From Acidobacteriota bacterium (GTDB lineage Bacteria; Acidobacteriota; Terriglobia; Terriglobales; Acidobacteriaceae), in assembly GCA_023410055.1 (NCBI GenBank), contig JAEYQK010000011.1:1-41078 (forward strand): a DNA stretch of 41,078 bases, in the 5' to 3' direction. Below, piece by piece: positions 8,260 to 14,913 of this stretch. How positions within the stretch are numbered: the stretch's first letter is position 1; every line of letters starts with the position of its first letter. The notes beneath the pieces were generated by a model. That model was not told the DNA's origin. It ran no database searches and saw only the letters and a list, made by a program, of their open reading frames with translations. The position numbers and the translations under genes are program-made.

Positions 8260-9282
8260 ATGAATCGAAGACACACGGCAATAGCTGCGGTAATACTTTT
8301 TGTCTGCACGCTCTCGTTTTCCCAGGAGCAGAAGTTCGCCAACCTCGGCGACTTCAAGCTGGTTAGTGGCGAAGTCATCAAGGACTGTCGGATCGGCTAT
8401 CGCATTTATGGGCAGATGAATGCCGACAAGAGCAATGTCGTCGTGTTCCCGACCTGGTTTGGCGGGACTTCCGAGGAACTGGGCAAGTATCAGATCGGGG
8501 CAGACAAGACGATCGATCCTGCCAAGTACTACGTGATTGCGATTGACGCGCTCGCGGATGGCGTATCGTCATCGCCCTCCAACAGCGCACAGCAGCATGG
8601 TGTCGCCTTCCCGAAGATCACCATCCGCGACATGGTCGAAACCGAGCACGAACTGCTGACCAAGACGCTCGGTTTGAAGCACGTTCACGCCGTGATGGGC
8701 GTCTCGATGGGCGGCATGCAGACATTCCAATGGGGCGTTTCGTATCCGGACTTCATGGACGTGCTCATCCCGATCGTCGGCAGCCCCAAAATGTCGTCCT
8801 ACGATCTGTTCCTGTGGAACACGGAACTCGACGGGATTCGCAGCGATCCCGAATATCAAGGCGGCAACTACAAGGTCTCACCGGCGCTCAAGACCGTGGC
8901 GCACATTCACCAGATGAACCTGTCTACGCCTGAGAACCGGGTGAACGAGACTTCGCCGGTGCAGTTTGGCAAGTTCTATTCGGACCAGCGCATCACCAAC
9001 GACGCGAACGATACGGTCCGTCAGCTTGAAGCCATGCTCGGCCAGGATATCTACGCACAATTTGGCGGATCAATCGAAAAGGCTGCAGCTGCGGTCAAAG
9101 CCCCTATGGTGATTATCGTCGCCACGCAGGACCACATGGTGAATCCGATACCCGCGATGAAATTCGCCGAAGTGAAGAAGGCCATGCTGGTGAAGCTAAC
9201 TGGTGATTGCGGACACCTGGCCCCGGGATGCGAAATCAACACGGTGAGGCCGGCGGTCGACATAGCGCTCGCAGCTAAGTGA
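8260..9282 (+). CDS. Exported alpha/beta hydrolase, homoserine O-acetyltransferase (MetX)-like
   Basis: A 340-residue alpha/beta-hydrolase of the MetX-like group. Ser149 lies in the nucleophile elbow GVSMGG (147-152), Asp291 in ATQDHMV and His319 in CGHLAPGCE, giving a complete triad. Unlike true MetX, which is cytosolic, this protein starts with a signal peptide (about 1-21, ending SFSQ), so it probably acts in the periplasm and is not a methionine-biosynthesis enzyme; an esterase or acyltransferase on an unknown substrate is more likely. It follows the S9 peptidase gene in the same direction but is separated by the inverted repeat at 8129-8247. A terminator follows at 9285. Confidence 0.88.
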   Translation: MNRRHTAIAAVILFVCTLSFSQEQKFANLGDFKLVSGEVIKDCRIGYRIYGQMNADKSNVVVFPTWFGGTSEELGKYQIGADKTIDPAKYYVIAIDALADGVSSSPSNSAQQHGVAFPKITIRDMVETEHELLTKTLGLKHVHAVMGVSMGGMQTFQWGVSYPDFMDVLIPIVGSPKMSSYDLFLWNTELDGIRSDPEYQGGNYKVSPALKTVAHIHQMNLSTPENRVNETSPVQFGKFYSDQRITNDANDTVRQLEAMLGQDIYAQFGGSIEKAAAAVKAPMVIIVATQDHMVNPIPAMKFAEVKKAMLVKLTGDCGHLAPGCEINTVRPAVDIALAAK

Positions 9283-9284
9283 GG

Positions 9285-9318
9285 GAAGAGCGGTTCCGAG
9301 CTTTCGGCACCGCTCTTC
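9285..9318 (+). terminator. Terminator of the MetX-like hydrolase gene
   Basis: GAAGAGCGGT (9285-9294) pairs perfectly with ACCGCTCTTC (9309-9318), followed by an interrupted T-rich tract (ATTATTCTTT). It lies between convergent genes, just before the stop of the solute-binding gene. Confidence 0.78.
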
Positions 9319-9326
9319 ATTATTCT

Positions 9327-10253
9327 TTACGCGAATGAGCTAGCAAAAGCCTGAGCGGTCGGCTTGAGGGCGTTCAGTGTCGGGAAAGACGCTACGTCGG
9401 CAATGATCTGTTCTGGTGGAGTCATGCTTTTGCGAAGAGCGGAAGCCAGGGCCTCCACAGCGATCGCTGCATTCGGCGGAATGACGACGGTTGCTGCGAG
9501 TTCGCCATTCTGGACCGCGCTCTGTCCGACATTCGGAATGCCGTCGCAGCCGAGAAAGGGAAGGCTGAGATAGCGCTTCTTGTCTTCGCCGGACGTCAGT
9601 TCCTGGAAAGCCTTGTAAGCGCCGAGCGCCATTGCATCGTTCTGAGCAACGACTGCGCTTATCGGCGTATCGTTTGAGTTTCGAACGCGCAGGAACGAAG
9701 TTACGGCGTTGTAACCGCTTGTTTCAGTCCACAAGCCCTTCATGCCCCTGAGTGTCGTCTCCTTCTTTTTTGTGGCATTTATTCCTTCAGCGCGCTTTTG
9801 CGCTGCTTCGTTAGTACTCGGCCCCTCGATATAGAGCACGGTGCCGCCGTGAGGGACCAACTTCGAGAGCTGTTGGCCTTGCATGCAGCCGATCTCGTAG
9901 TGGCTCGAACTGACGCAAATCATCGGCGTGTGGTACTGCGCGCGCAGTTCCGGAATATACTCCACCTTCTCGCGACCCAGGACTGCCCAGCCGATCCCCA
10001 GACTCGCAGCCAAAGCCGCAGGCTTGGCCAAGGTCGTTCCGACCGGCTCAAAGATGACCGCGTGTGGGCGTTCAGACCGGGGAGCCTGAAGTTCTGAGAG
10101 AATCGTCTGACTTTGCGTGACGGCGTCGTACTCGATCGATAAAACCTTAAGGTCGACGTTTAACCGAGAGGCGGTCTGGCGGGCGGCGGCTACCTGCAAC
10201 TCTTGAAAATCATTGTTTGCAACAGCGACGAGGTCAAAACGGAGTCTTTCCAT
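9327..10253 (-). CDS. Substrate-binding-domain protein (periplasmic-binding-protein fold) without signal peptide
   Basis: A 308-residue protein with the fold of sugar-type periplasmic-binding proteins (Peripla_BP_4-like): N-terminal VAVANNDFQELQVAAARQTA, AVIFEPVGT around 84-92, VVAQNDAMALGAYKA around 205-219 and PFLGCDGIPNVGQSAVQNG around 234-252 are all typical segments. Oddly, it begins at the first strand of the domain with neither signal peptide nor LacI-type DNA-binding domain, and no ABC permease or ATPase gene is adjacent. It could be a cytosolic ligand sensor, or the start could be misjudged; I saw no export signal upstream in the sequence read. The gene follows the BrkB gene after 193 bases holding AGTAAAG direct repeats. 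Confidence 0.83.
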   Translation of the reverse strand: MERLRFDLVAVANNDFQELQVAAARQTASRLNVDLKVLSIEYDAVTQSQTILSELQAPRSERPHAVIFEPVGTTLAKPAALAASLGIGWAVLGREKVEYIPELRAQYHTPMICVSSSHYEIGCMQGQQLSKLVPHGGTVLYIEGPSTNEAAQKRAEGINATKKKETTLRGMKGLWTETSGYNAVTSFLRVRNSNDTPISAVVAQNDAMALGAYKAFQELTSGEDKKRYLSLPFLGCDGIPNVGQSAVQNGELAATVVIPPNAAIAVEALASALRKSMTPPEQIIADVASFPTLNALKPTAQAFASSFA

Positions 10254-10446
10254 GAAGTGCGTCTTTCTCTGGGATTGTTCACTTTCGGATAATTCTAGGG
10301 GAAGTGAGTAACTTTAGCGCTTTACTAAAGGGCTTTACTGGACAACGTACTTTGGTAACGGGACGTGGAGGACGGGGCGGGCTAGGCGAATGGTTACTCG
10401 TCTTTCGATTCGGAAGGGTCGCCAAAATTCGCTAACCCTTCGACAT

Positions 10447-11424
10447 CTAGTGCGCTCCGTGTTCCTTTTCCGACGCGCTGAGGTAAGCACCACCGAGCAT
10501 CAGCATTCCGCAGACGAAAGCCCAGAAAATCAAGGTCACCGAAACCGAAAAGGGGCCGTAGGATTCCTGGAAATCAAGCAGCGGCAGAACAGCGATATAG
10601 ATATACTTCGCAATCTCCAGCAGTACGCCCGTGACCACCGCCGCCGGAAGCACCTGACGCGCTTTCACCTTGCCGTTAGGCAACAGCCAGTAGATCAGGA
10701 AGAAGATTGAGATCGTCGCCACGATGGCGAAGATCTTCATGATGATGTAGCTCACTATCCAGGACGCGCCATTGAAGACGAAGTTGAAGATGAAGTTGTC
10801 TGGATGATGGCCAAAGAATTCCTGAACGATGAGCTGATTACCGGCTGTCATGGCCACGGAAATCATTCCCAGCGAGCCACAGGCAAAGGCCAGTCCCAGC
10901 GAAATGAGCTGGTTTTTCAGATAGGAGCGGTTAGCCGTAAAGCCCCAAACCTTGTTTAGGGCGACTTCAAGTGGTTCGAAAACGCCGGTCGAAGAAATGA
11001 ACAGCATCACCAGCGACATGATTTCGAAACCGTGATGGGCGCGAACGATCTTCTGCAGACTGCCGACGATGAAAGACTGGTTGCTCGGCAGATAGCTGTT
11101 CAAGATCTGGTAGACCACATTTTCCATCGGCCGCGAATGGAAGATGGTACGGATGACCGTCAGCATCAGTACCAGGAAAGGAATGAACGACAGAATGGCG
11201 TTCGCGGCAACCGAGAATGCGTACGTGTGAACCTCGGTTTCGGCCAGGTACTTGAGTGTCGGAATGGCCCGGGCGCGCAGGTGCGACTTGGTGCTGCCGA
11301 AATACGTGGCCGACGCGCATTCGGGGGCCGGTGTCGTGGACTCTGGTACGTGGATAACTATTGTTTCCGGGGCGGACGGGGCCGTTACAGTAGGTTCGGT
11401 CTCACTCATGATAGGAAGGTTCAT
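10447..11424 (-). CDS. YihY/virulence factor BrkB family membrane protein
   Basis: A 325-residue protein of the YihY/BrkB family, integral inner-membrane proteins with about six helices, once mislabelled ribonuclease BN. After a Pro/Thr-rich cytoplasmic N-terminus (about 1-65), hydrophobic segments appear at about 70-92 (FSVAANAILSFIPFLVLML), 130-150, 175-200, 220-245, 255-285 and 293-315. The conserved stretch FEPLEVALNKVWGF (about 149-162) is characteristic. A transport or lipid-related function has been proposed for the family but is not settled. ATG 11409 is an alternative start. An inverted repeat at 11485-11504 lies 61 bases upstream and could be an operator. Confidence 0.9.
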   Translation of the reverse strand: MNLPIMSETEPTVTAPSAPETIVIHVPESTTPAPECASATYFGSTKSHLRARAIPTLKYLAETEVHTYAFSVAANAILSFIPFLVLMLTVIRTIFHSRPMENVVYQILNSYLPSNQSFIVGSLQKIVRAHHGFEIMSLVMLFISSTGVFEPLEVALNKVWGFTANRSYLKNQLISLGLAFACGSLGMISVAMTAGNQLIVQEFFGHHPDNFIFNFVFNGASWIVSYIIMKIFAIVATISIFFLIYWLLPNGKVKARQVLPAAVVTGVLLEIAKYIYIAVLPLLDFQESYGPFSVSVTLIFWAFVCGMLMLGGAYLSASEKEHGAH

Positions 11425-11484
11425 GGTAGCAGAGACTGGTAACGGGAGAACCAGAAATTAGTTGCTTGGGGCAGCGAACAGTGA

Positions 11485-11504
11485 CGAGTAAAGCTGTTTA
11501 CTCG
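11485..11504. promoter_or_regulatory. Inverted repeat upstream of the BrkB-family gene
   Basis: CGAGTAAA (11485-11492) and TTTACTCG (11497-11504) are perfect 8-base arms around GCTG. The same AGTAAAG word occurs as two direct copies upstream of the next minus-strand gene (about 10317-10340), hinting at a common regulator. Operator function is inferred. Confidence 0.35.
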
Positions 11505-11879
11505 ATAAACTAAGGTAACCATATGATCTACCCAAAAGTACGGTAGGGCACTTAATTCTTCTTGAAACCTTCAGAGTTCCTGCATATTATGCCTTCGCTC
11601 ACCCATTAAGCACAGTTTGGGAAGAGTTCTGACCGAGCAAGGGTCAGCGGATTTGGGTTGATGTTTTTGTACTCGCAGTACGACTTACACGCAGAGAGAT
11701 TCGGGCTCCGAAGTCCAGGGCCGGCGGACCGCGGAAGGTCACGCTTGGGTGCGGGACTTGGGAGCTCTTTTCAATTGCGGGGGCGCTGCAAGGCGAAGCA
11801 GCAACTCTCTTCCCAGGTGTTGCAATTCCAGCGCATTCCTGAACGTTGGAATGCACTGGAAACGGCACATGGGGAGGAT

Positions 11880-11915
11880 ATGAACTCATTACTGCGTACC
11901 ATCGTGCAGATGTGA
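11880..11915 (+). CDS. Possible 11-residue leader peptide before the cold-shock gene
   Basis: ATG 11880 follows GGGGAGG with short spacing and encodes MNSLLRTIVQM, ending at TGA 11913-11915, whose last base starts the AAAGGAG ribosome-binding site of the cold-shock gene. Such an arrangement allows translational coupling. Its short length makes chance occurrence quite possible. Confidence 0.25.
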   Translation: MNSLLRTIVQM

Positions 11916-11928
11916 AAGGAGTCTTGTT

Positions 11929-12138
11929 GTGAGAGAGAAGGGAACAGTTAAGTGGTTTAACGGCGCCAAAGGCTACGGTTTCATCCAGCGCTCTACTGGC
12001 GAAGACGTCTTCGTACATTTCTCCGCGATTCAGGAGAATGGCTACCGCACGCTCAACGAAGGTGAGACGGTTGAGTTCGATTTGCTGAAAGGCCCCAAGG
12101 GCTTCCAGGCAGCAAACGTCGCCCGCAATGTTGTGTAG
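11929..12138 (+). CDS. Cold-shock protein (CspA family)
   Basis: A 69-residue single cold-shock domain, the usual length. The RNA-binding motifs are intact: KGYGFIQ (about 15-21, RNP1) and VFVHFSAI (about 27-34, RNP2), after the KWFNGAKG start of the fold. It binds single-stranded RNA or DNA in the cytoplasm and acts as an RNA chaperone. The start is GTG at 11929 with AAAGGAG seven bases upstream; no ATG fits the domain. It is monocistronic, with a strong terminator at 12212. A long upstream region without other genes suggests a structured leader, as for cold-regulated csp genes elsewhere, but temperature control is an inference. Confidence 0.96.
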   Translation: MREKGTVKWFNGAKGYGFIQRSTGEDVFVHFSAIQENGYRTLNEGETVEFDLLKGPKGFQAANVARNVV

Positions 12139-12211
12139 TGCAGGAGCGCACTGGACGGAACCGTTGGTGCCCCGCGCGTAAAACGGTACCGTAGGTGAGG
12201 CCCAATCCGCT

Positions 12212-12246
12212 AAGCCCTTCCGGAAAACCGGAGGGGCTTTCCTTTT
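12212..12246 (+). terminator. Terminator of the cold-shock gene
   Basis: AAGCCCTTCCGG (12212-12223) pairs with CCGGAGGGGCTT (12228-12239) with one G-U pair, loop AAAA, then TCCTTTT. Confidence 0.88.
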
Positions 12247-12249
12247 GTA

Positions 12250-12274
12250 CCCACGTTGGCTTCGCGAACGTGGG
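12250..12274. repeat. Palindrome CCCACGTT-N9-AACGTGGG, copy 1
   Basis: Arms at 12250-12257 and 12267-12274 enclose nine bases. The same arms with a different nine-base spacer recur at 40271-40295 between rpoZ and gmk. Confidence 0.7.
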
Positions 12275-12356
12275 GCGTCATCAAGCAGAGAGTGTCCCGG
12301 CTGTGGCACATTCAAGCCCGGTGTCGGGTTGAGTGGGCATCATGAAAATTTGACTC

Positions 12357-12386
12357 AAAAAAGGACCCCCTGCTTGGAACAGGGGG
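12357..12386 (-). terminator. Terminator of the glycine-zipper gene
   Basis: Read on the minus strand, CCCCCTG and CAGGGGG (12386-12380 and 12372-12366) form a seven-base stem with a seven-base loop, followed by TCC and a run of six T (12362-12357). It lies about 25 bases past the stop at 12412. Confidence 0.9.
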
Positions 12387-12411
12387 TTGGGGAGTGGATT
12401 AGGAGGCTACT

Positions 12412-12876
12412 TCATTTATTGGCTGTCATACGATCGTAAATGAAGCCTGCAGCGCCACCGGCGAGCGCGCCAATTCCGGCCCCTTTGCCGCCGCCGGCGA
12501 TGGCGCCGATGGCTGCTCCGGTTCCAGCTGATCCGGCAACTATGAGAGCCGATTTTCCGGTCGAACGGTGATGACGCCGTACCGGCTCGTTATAGGAACT
12601 TTGAGAACTGTAAGTGCGCGTCGATGTGCTGCGCGCCGCTGATGGACGTCGTTTCAGCTGCGGCTGAGAATTGTCGTATGTTTGCGTCTGCGTGCTGGTC
12701 TGCGCCGTTTGATCGTCCTGTGCGGGGCCGCTGTAAAGTGCCGGCTGCATGTTCATGCCGTCCATGGGAGACGTGGCTTTCATAAGCCGTGGTCCCACGA
12801 TAAAAGCCAGTGCTGACACGCTCAATGCGGTGATCAGCGCCGTTGCCACTATCGTTCTAACTAAACCGCCCTTCAT
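12412..12876 (-). CDS. Membrane-anchored glycine-zipper protein, function unknown
   Basis: A 154-residue protein with an N-terminal hydrophobic segment (about 7-28) that may be a signal peptide or anchor, then a low-complexity Gln/Thr/Ser-rich and basic linker (about 50-107), then a glycine zipper: GTGAAIGAIAGGGKGAGIG and GALAGGAAGF (about 117-146). Glycine-zipper (YMGG-like) domains occur in outer-membrane and envelope proteins such as Pcp/SlyB relatives and form tightly packed membrane helices. No lipobox Cys is seen. The gene has a perfect terminator and stands alone. Envelope location is inferred from the signal-like segment and zipper; no specific role can be given. Confidence 0.8.
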   Translation of the reverse strand: MKGGLVRTIVATALITALSVSALAFIVGPRLMKATSPMDGMNMQPALYSGPAQDDQTAQTSTQTQTYDNSQPQLKRRPSAARSTSTRTYSSQSSYNEPVRRHHRSTGKSALIVAGSAGTGAAIGAIAGGGKGAGIGALAGGAAGFIYDRMTANK

Positions 12877-13321
12877 AAATCAGGTCTCCTCCGACCCAAC
12901 AACTGAATAATGGTGCGTCTATTCTTTTGTACCGTTTCGTGCTGCGAAGATGTTTTGCTGCGGGTACGGAACTGGAATGTCACCGCCAGTATCCGGCGCC
13001 CCCGCGGATTGTCCTTCGAACAACGTGGCTGGCTTTGCGCCTGTACCCGCAGCCATCAACATCAACGCTGAGTTGTAGAGCAATGCATATGCCAAAAGTA
13101 AGTGGTCACTTACAAGGCTTTATTTTCAAGGGTTTGCTGGATTTTGCCCGAAGCCCGAAGCTAGCTTCGAGCGATGCTGTGTAATTTAGGGCCACAGAAC
13201 TGGGTAAAATCGGGCCATCTCGCGATCGGGCCATTGTCGAACGATCGCCACCCGCTCTTAACGACTCGAGTCTCAGTTGTGTTTTCCTTCGCGTCCTTAG
13301 CACCCTTTGCGCTTAACGCTT
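12877..13321. other. Intergenic region with palindrome and direct repeats
   Basis: No secure gene is seen. It contains a short plus-strand frame 12950-13078 (42 codons beginning MFCCGYGTGMSPPVSG) that reads like a protein fragment but lacks support, a perfect palindrome GTAAGTG-GT-CACTTAC near 13100, ATCGGGCCAT repeated at 13209-13218 and 13225-13234, and a stretch of the rc type aaagcg..gcgcaaagg (13280-13320) resembling common dispersed intergenic sequences. Confidence 0.45.
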
Positions 13322-14419
13322 TTAATCTTCCGATGGCTCGATGGCCCGATCACCCGATGGCTCGATCTTCTTCAGCGCCCAGCGTGCGTGCTCGGCCACG
13401 ACCTCGTCCGGGTCGTGATCAGCGATCTGCCTTAGCGAGGCTACGAACTCAGGATTCCCGCTGTTTCCCATCGCTATTACAGCATTGCGTCGTATGCCGG
13501 ATCGTTTCGTCCGCTTGATCGGCGATCCACGAAAGGTGGTTTGGAAATCTTCTTCGCTGATCGTCGCCAGCCATTCGAGTGAGGGATTCACGAGCAAAGC
13601 GCGGGGGCGGAAGTCGTGCTCGCTGGTGATTGCTCGCGCCTTCTGGTTCCAGGGACACACGTCTTGGCATATATCGCAGCCAAATACGTGACGGCCGATG
13701 CCCTCGCGCAGGTCTTCGGGACTGTCACCACGCTTTTCAATCGTCAGATACGAAATGCATCGCGAGGCGTCGAGCTTACGTGGAGCAATGAACGCCTCTG
13801 TCGGGCAGGCTTCGATGCAGCGCGTACACGTTCCGCAACGATCAGGCGGAGGCAAGTCCGGCTGAATCTCGATCGAGGTCAGGATGACGCCCAGAAACAG
13901 CCACGATCCCAGCTTCTGGTTGATGACGCAGGTGTTCTTGCCCGTCCAGCCAATGCCAGCGTGATTGGCGAACACGCGTTCGATGATGGGTCCGGTGTCA
14001 ACGTAGCACCACGTCTGAATCTCACCGGCGAACTGGCGCAAGCGGCTTTCGATTTCGCGCAAGCGCGGCAGGATCACATCGTGATAGTCGCGTTGACCCC
14101 AGGCGTATCGGGAAATCCATCCAGTGCGATCGTCGTCGGCAATTTCAGTTGAGTACGGCTGATCGGTGTTGTAGTTCAGAGCGCAAACGACAACTGACTT
14201 CGCCCACGGCGCGGCGTTCTTCAGGGACGACCGTTTGAGATCGCCCCCTTCATCGCGCGATTCGAGATAGCGCATCTCGCCGTGTCGTTGTTCCGCGATC
14301 CAATAAGGGAAGTACTCGAGTTCACCGAAGTTCTCAACCGGTGACACTCCGGCCAGATCAAAGCCGGCCTCAGCCGCAACTTCTTTGACGAACTTCGCGA
14401 GTTGGGACGCGCTGGGCAC
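13322..14419 (-). CDS. queG: Epoxyqueuosine reductase QueG
   Basis: QueG catalyses the last step of queuosine biosynthesis, reducing epoxyqueuosine to queuosine in tRNA position 34 with cobalamin and two 4Fe-4S clusters. The 365-residue protein shows the catalytic region YVDTGPIIER (139-148, Asp141 matching the essential Asp of the family), ferredoxin motif CGTCTRCIEACP (195-206) and the second cluster CDICQDVCPWN (248-258). A HEAT-like segment follows (RRNAVIAMGNSGNPEFVASL, 310-329), as in many homologues. The very C-terminus, EPSGDRAIEPSED (353-365), is encoded by a direct DNA repeat (13331-13366) and looks like a late addition. It is divergent from the GntR gene. No other queuosine gene is in the window. 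Confidence 0.96.
   Translation of the reverse strand: MPSASQLAKFVKEVAAEAGFDLAGVSPVENFGELEYFPYWIAEQRHGEMRYLESRDEGGDLKRSSLKNAAPWAKSVVVCALNYNTDQPYSTEIADDDRTGWISRYAWGQRDYHDVILPRLREIESRLRQFAGEIQTWCYVDTGPIIERVFANHAGIGWTGKNTCVINQKLGSWLFLGVILTSIEIQPDLPPPDRCGTCTRCIEACPTEAFIAPRKLDASRCISYLTIEKRGDSPEDLREGIGRHVFGCDICQDVCPWNQKARAITSEHDFRPRALLVNPSLEWLATISEEDFQTTFRGSPIKRTKRSGIRRNAVIAMGNSGNPEFVASLRQIADHDPDEVVAEHARWALKKIEPSGDRAIEPSED
13331..13366. repeat. Direct repeat forming the 3' end of queG
   Basis: CGATGGCTCGAT occurs at 13331-13342 and again at 13355-13366 with a related 12-base unit between. Read in the gene it gives the duplicated EPS peptide at the QueG C-terminus. Related words occur in the adjacent intergenic DNA (13209-13234). 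Confidence 0.75.
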
Positions 14420-14473
14420 TTACTCGATTCTAGCTACTGGGCAGAGAACTATCAGCACGACTTCGAAAAAGTG

Positions 14474-14502
14474 TTGACATCTCGCGTCCGAATTTGTACA
14501 TT
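14474..14502 (+). promoter_or_regulatory. Sigma-70 promoter of the GntR operon
   Basis: A perfect -35 TTGACA (14474-14479), 17-base spacer and -10 TACATT (14497-14502). Transcription should begin near 14508-14512, leaving only about 10 bases before ATG 14521. Confidence 0.8.
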
Positions 14503-14514
14503 GTCTGTGTACAA
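14494..14514. promoter_or_regulatory. Operator overlapping the -10 of the GntR promoter
   Basis: TTGTACA (14494-14500) and TGTACAA (14508-14514) form a perfect 7-base inverted repeat with a 7-base spacer, covering the -10 box and start site. The GTAC core suits GntR-family sites, so autorepression by the next gene is likely. Confidence 0.75.
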
Positions 14515-14520
14515 TATACA

Positions 14521-14913
14521 ATGGAACGTCAAGCTCAAATCCGAATCGACCTCAAAGATGCTACACCGGTATACCGGCAGATCGTCGAAGCCCTTCGCGC
14601 GTTGCTGGTCGAAGGGCGCCTTCGGCCCGGGGATGCTCTCCCTACCGTGCGGGAACTCGCGCTTGAACTTGGGGTGCACTTCAATACCGTGGCCGAAGCA
14701 TACCGCATTCTTGCCGACGAGGGCTGGCTCGATTCGAGACGGCGGCGTGGGGCAGTGGTGATCGATCGCACGTTGCCGAAAGCAGCACCCGAAGCCGGGG
14801 AGGCTTTTGCCAGACGGTTGCGTCAGTTAATTGCCGAGATGAGGGCCGAGGGGCTGCCGGTCAGGCGGATCATACAAGAACTACAGAACGTCACTGAGAG
14901 GTTGGAATCATGA
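14521..14913 (+). CDS. GntR family transcriptional regulator, YtrA type
   Basis: About 130 residues: a winged-helix GntR DNA-binding domain (ATPVYRQIVEALRALL, then RPGDALPTVRELALELGVHFNTVAEAYRIL as the helix-turn-helix) and a short C-terminal helical tail, which defines the YtrA subfamily. These repressors usually control an operon they share with a membrane transporter or ABC system. I chose ATG 14521, because the longer TTG start at 14494 would sit on the promoter's -10. No Shine-Dalgarno is visible, so the mRNA is nearly leaderless. The stop overlaps the next gene's ATG (ATGA at 14910-14913), so the two are translationally coupled, and the inducer may relate to the membrane protein. Confidence 0.93.
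   Translation: MERQAQIRIDLKDATPVYRQIVEALRALLVEGRLRPGDALPTVRELALELGVHFNTVAEAYRILADEGWLDSRRRRGAVVIDRTLPKAAPEAGEAFARRLRQLIAEMRAEGLPVRRIIQELQNVTERLES

Larger units (their letters stand above)
11425..11928. other. Intergenic region between brkB-like gene and cold-shock gene
   Basis: No convincing protein gene is seen in these 504 bases. It holds the inverted repeat at 11485-11504 near the brkB-like start and what is probably a long untranslated leader of the cold-shock gene. The last part contains a possible leader peptide at 11880-11915. Confidence 0.5.

Noticed and set aside
8260..9282. Methionine-biosynthesis MetX
   Set aside because: The fold fits, but the signal peptide and the peptidase neighbourhood argue against a cytosolic homoserine acetyltransferase.
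11644..12315. Minus-strand 223-codon open frame across the cold-shock gene
   Set aside because: It runs through the csp gene and its terminator, and the composition is that of a random GC-rich frame.
12950..13078. Small 42-codon plus-strand gene (MFCCGYGTGMSPPVSG...)
   Set aside because: It reads like a protein fragment but has no ribosome-binding site and no recognised family; kept only as a note in the intergenic entry.
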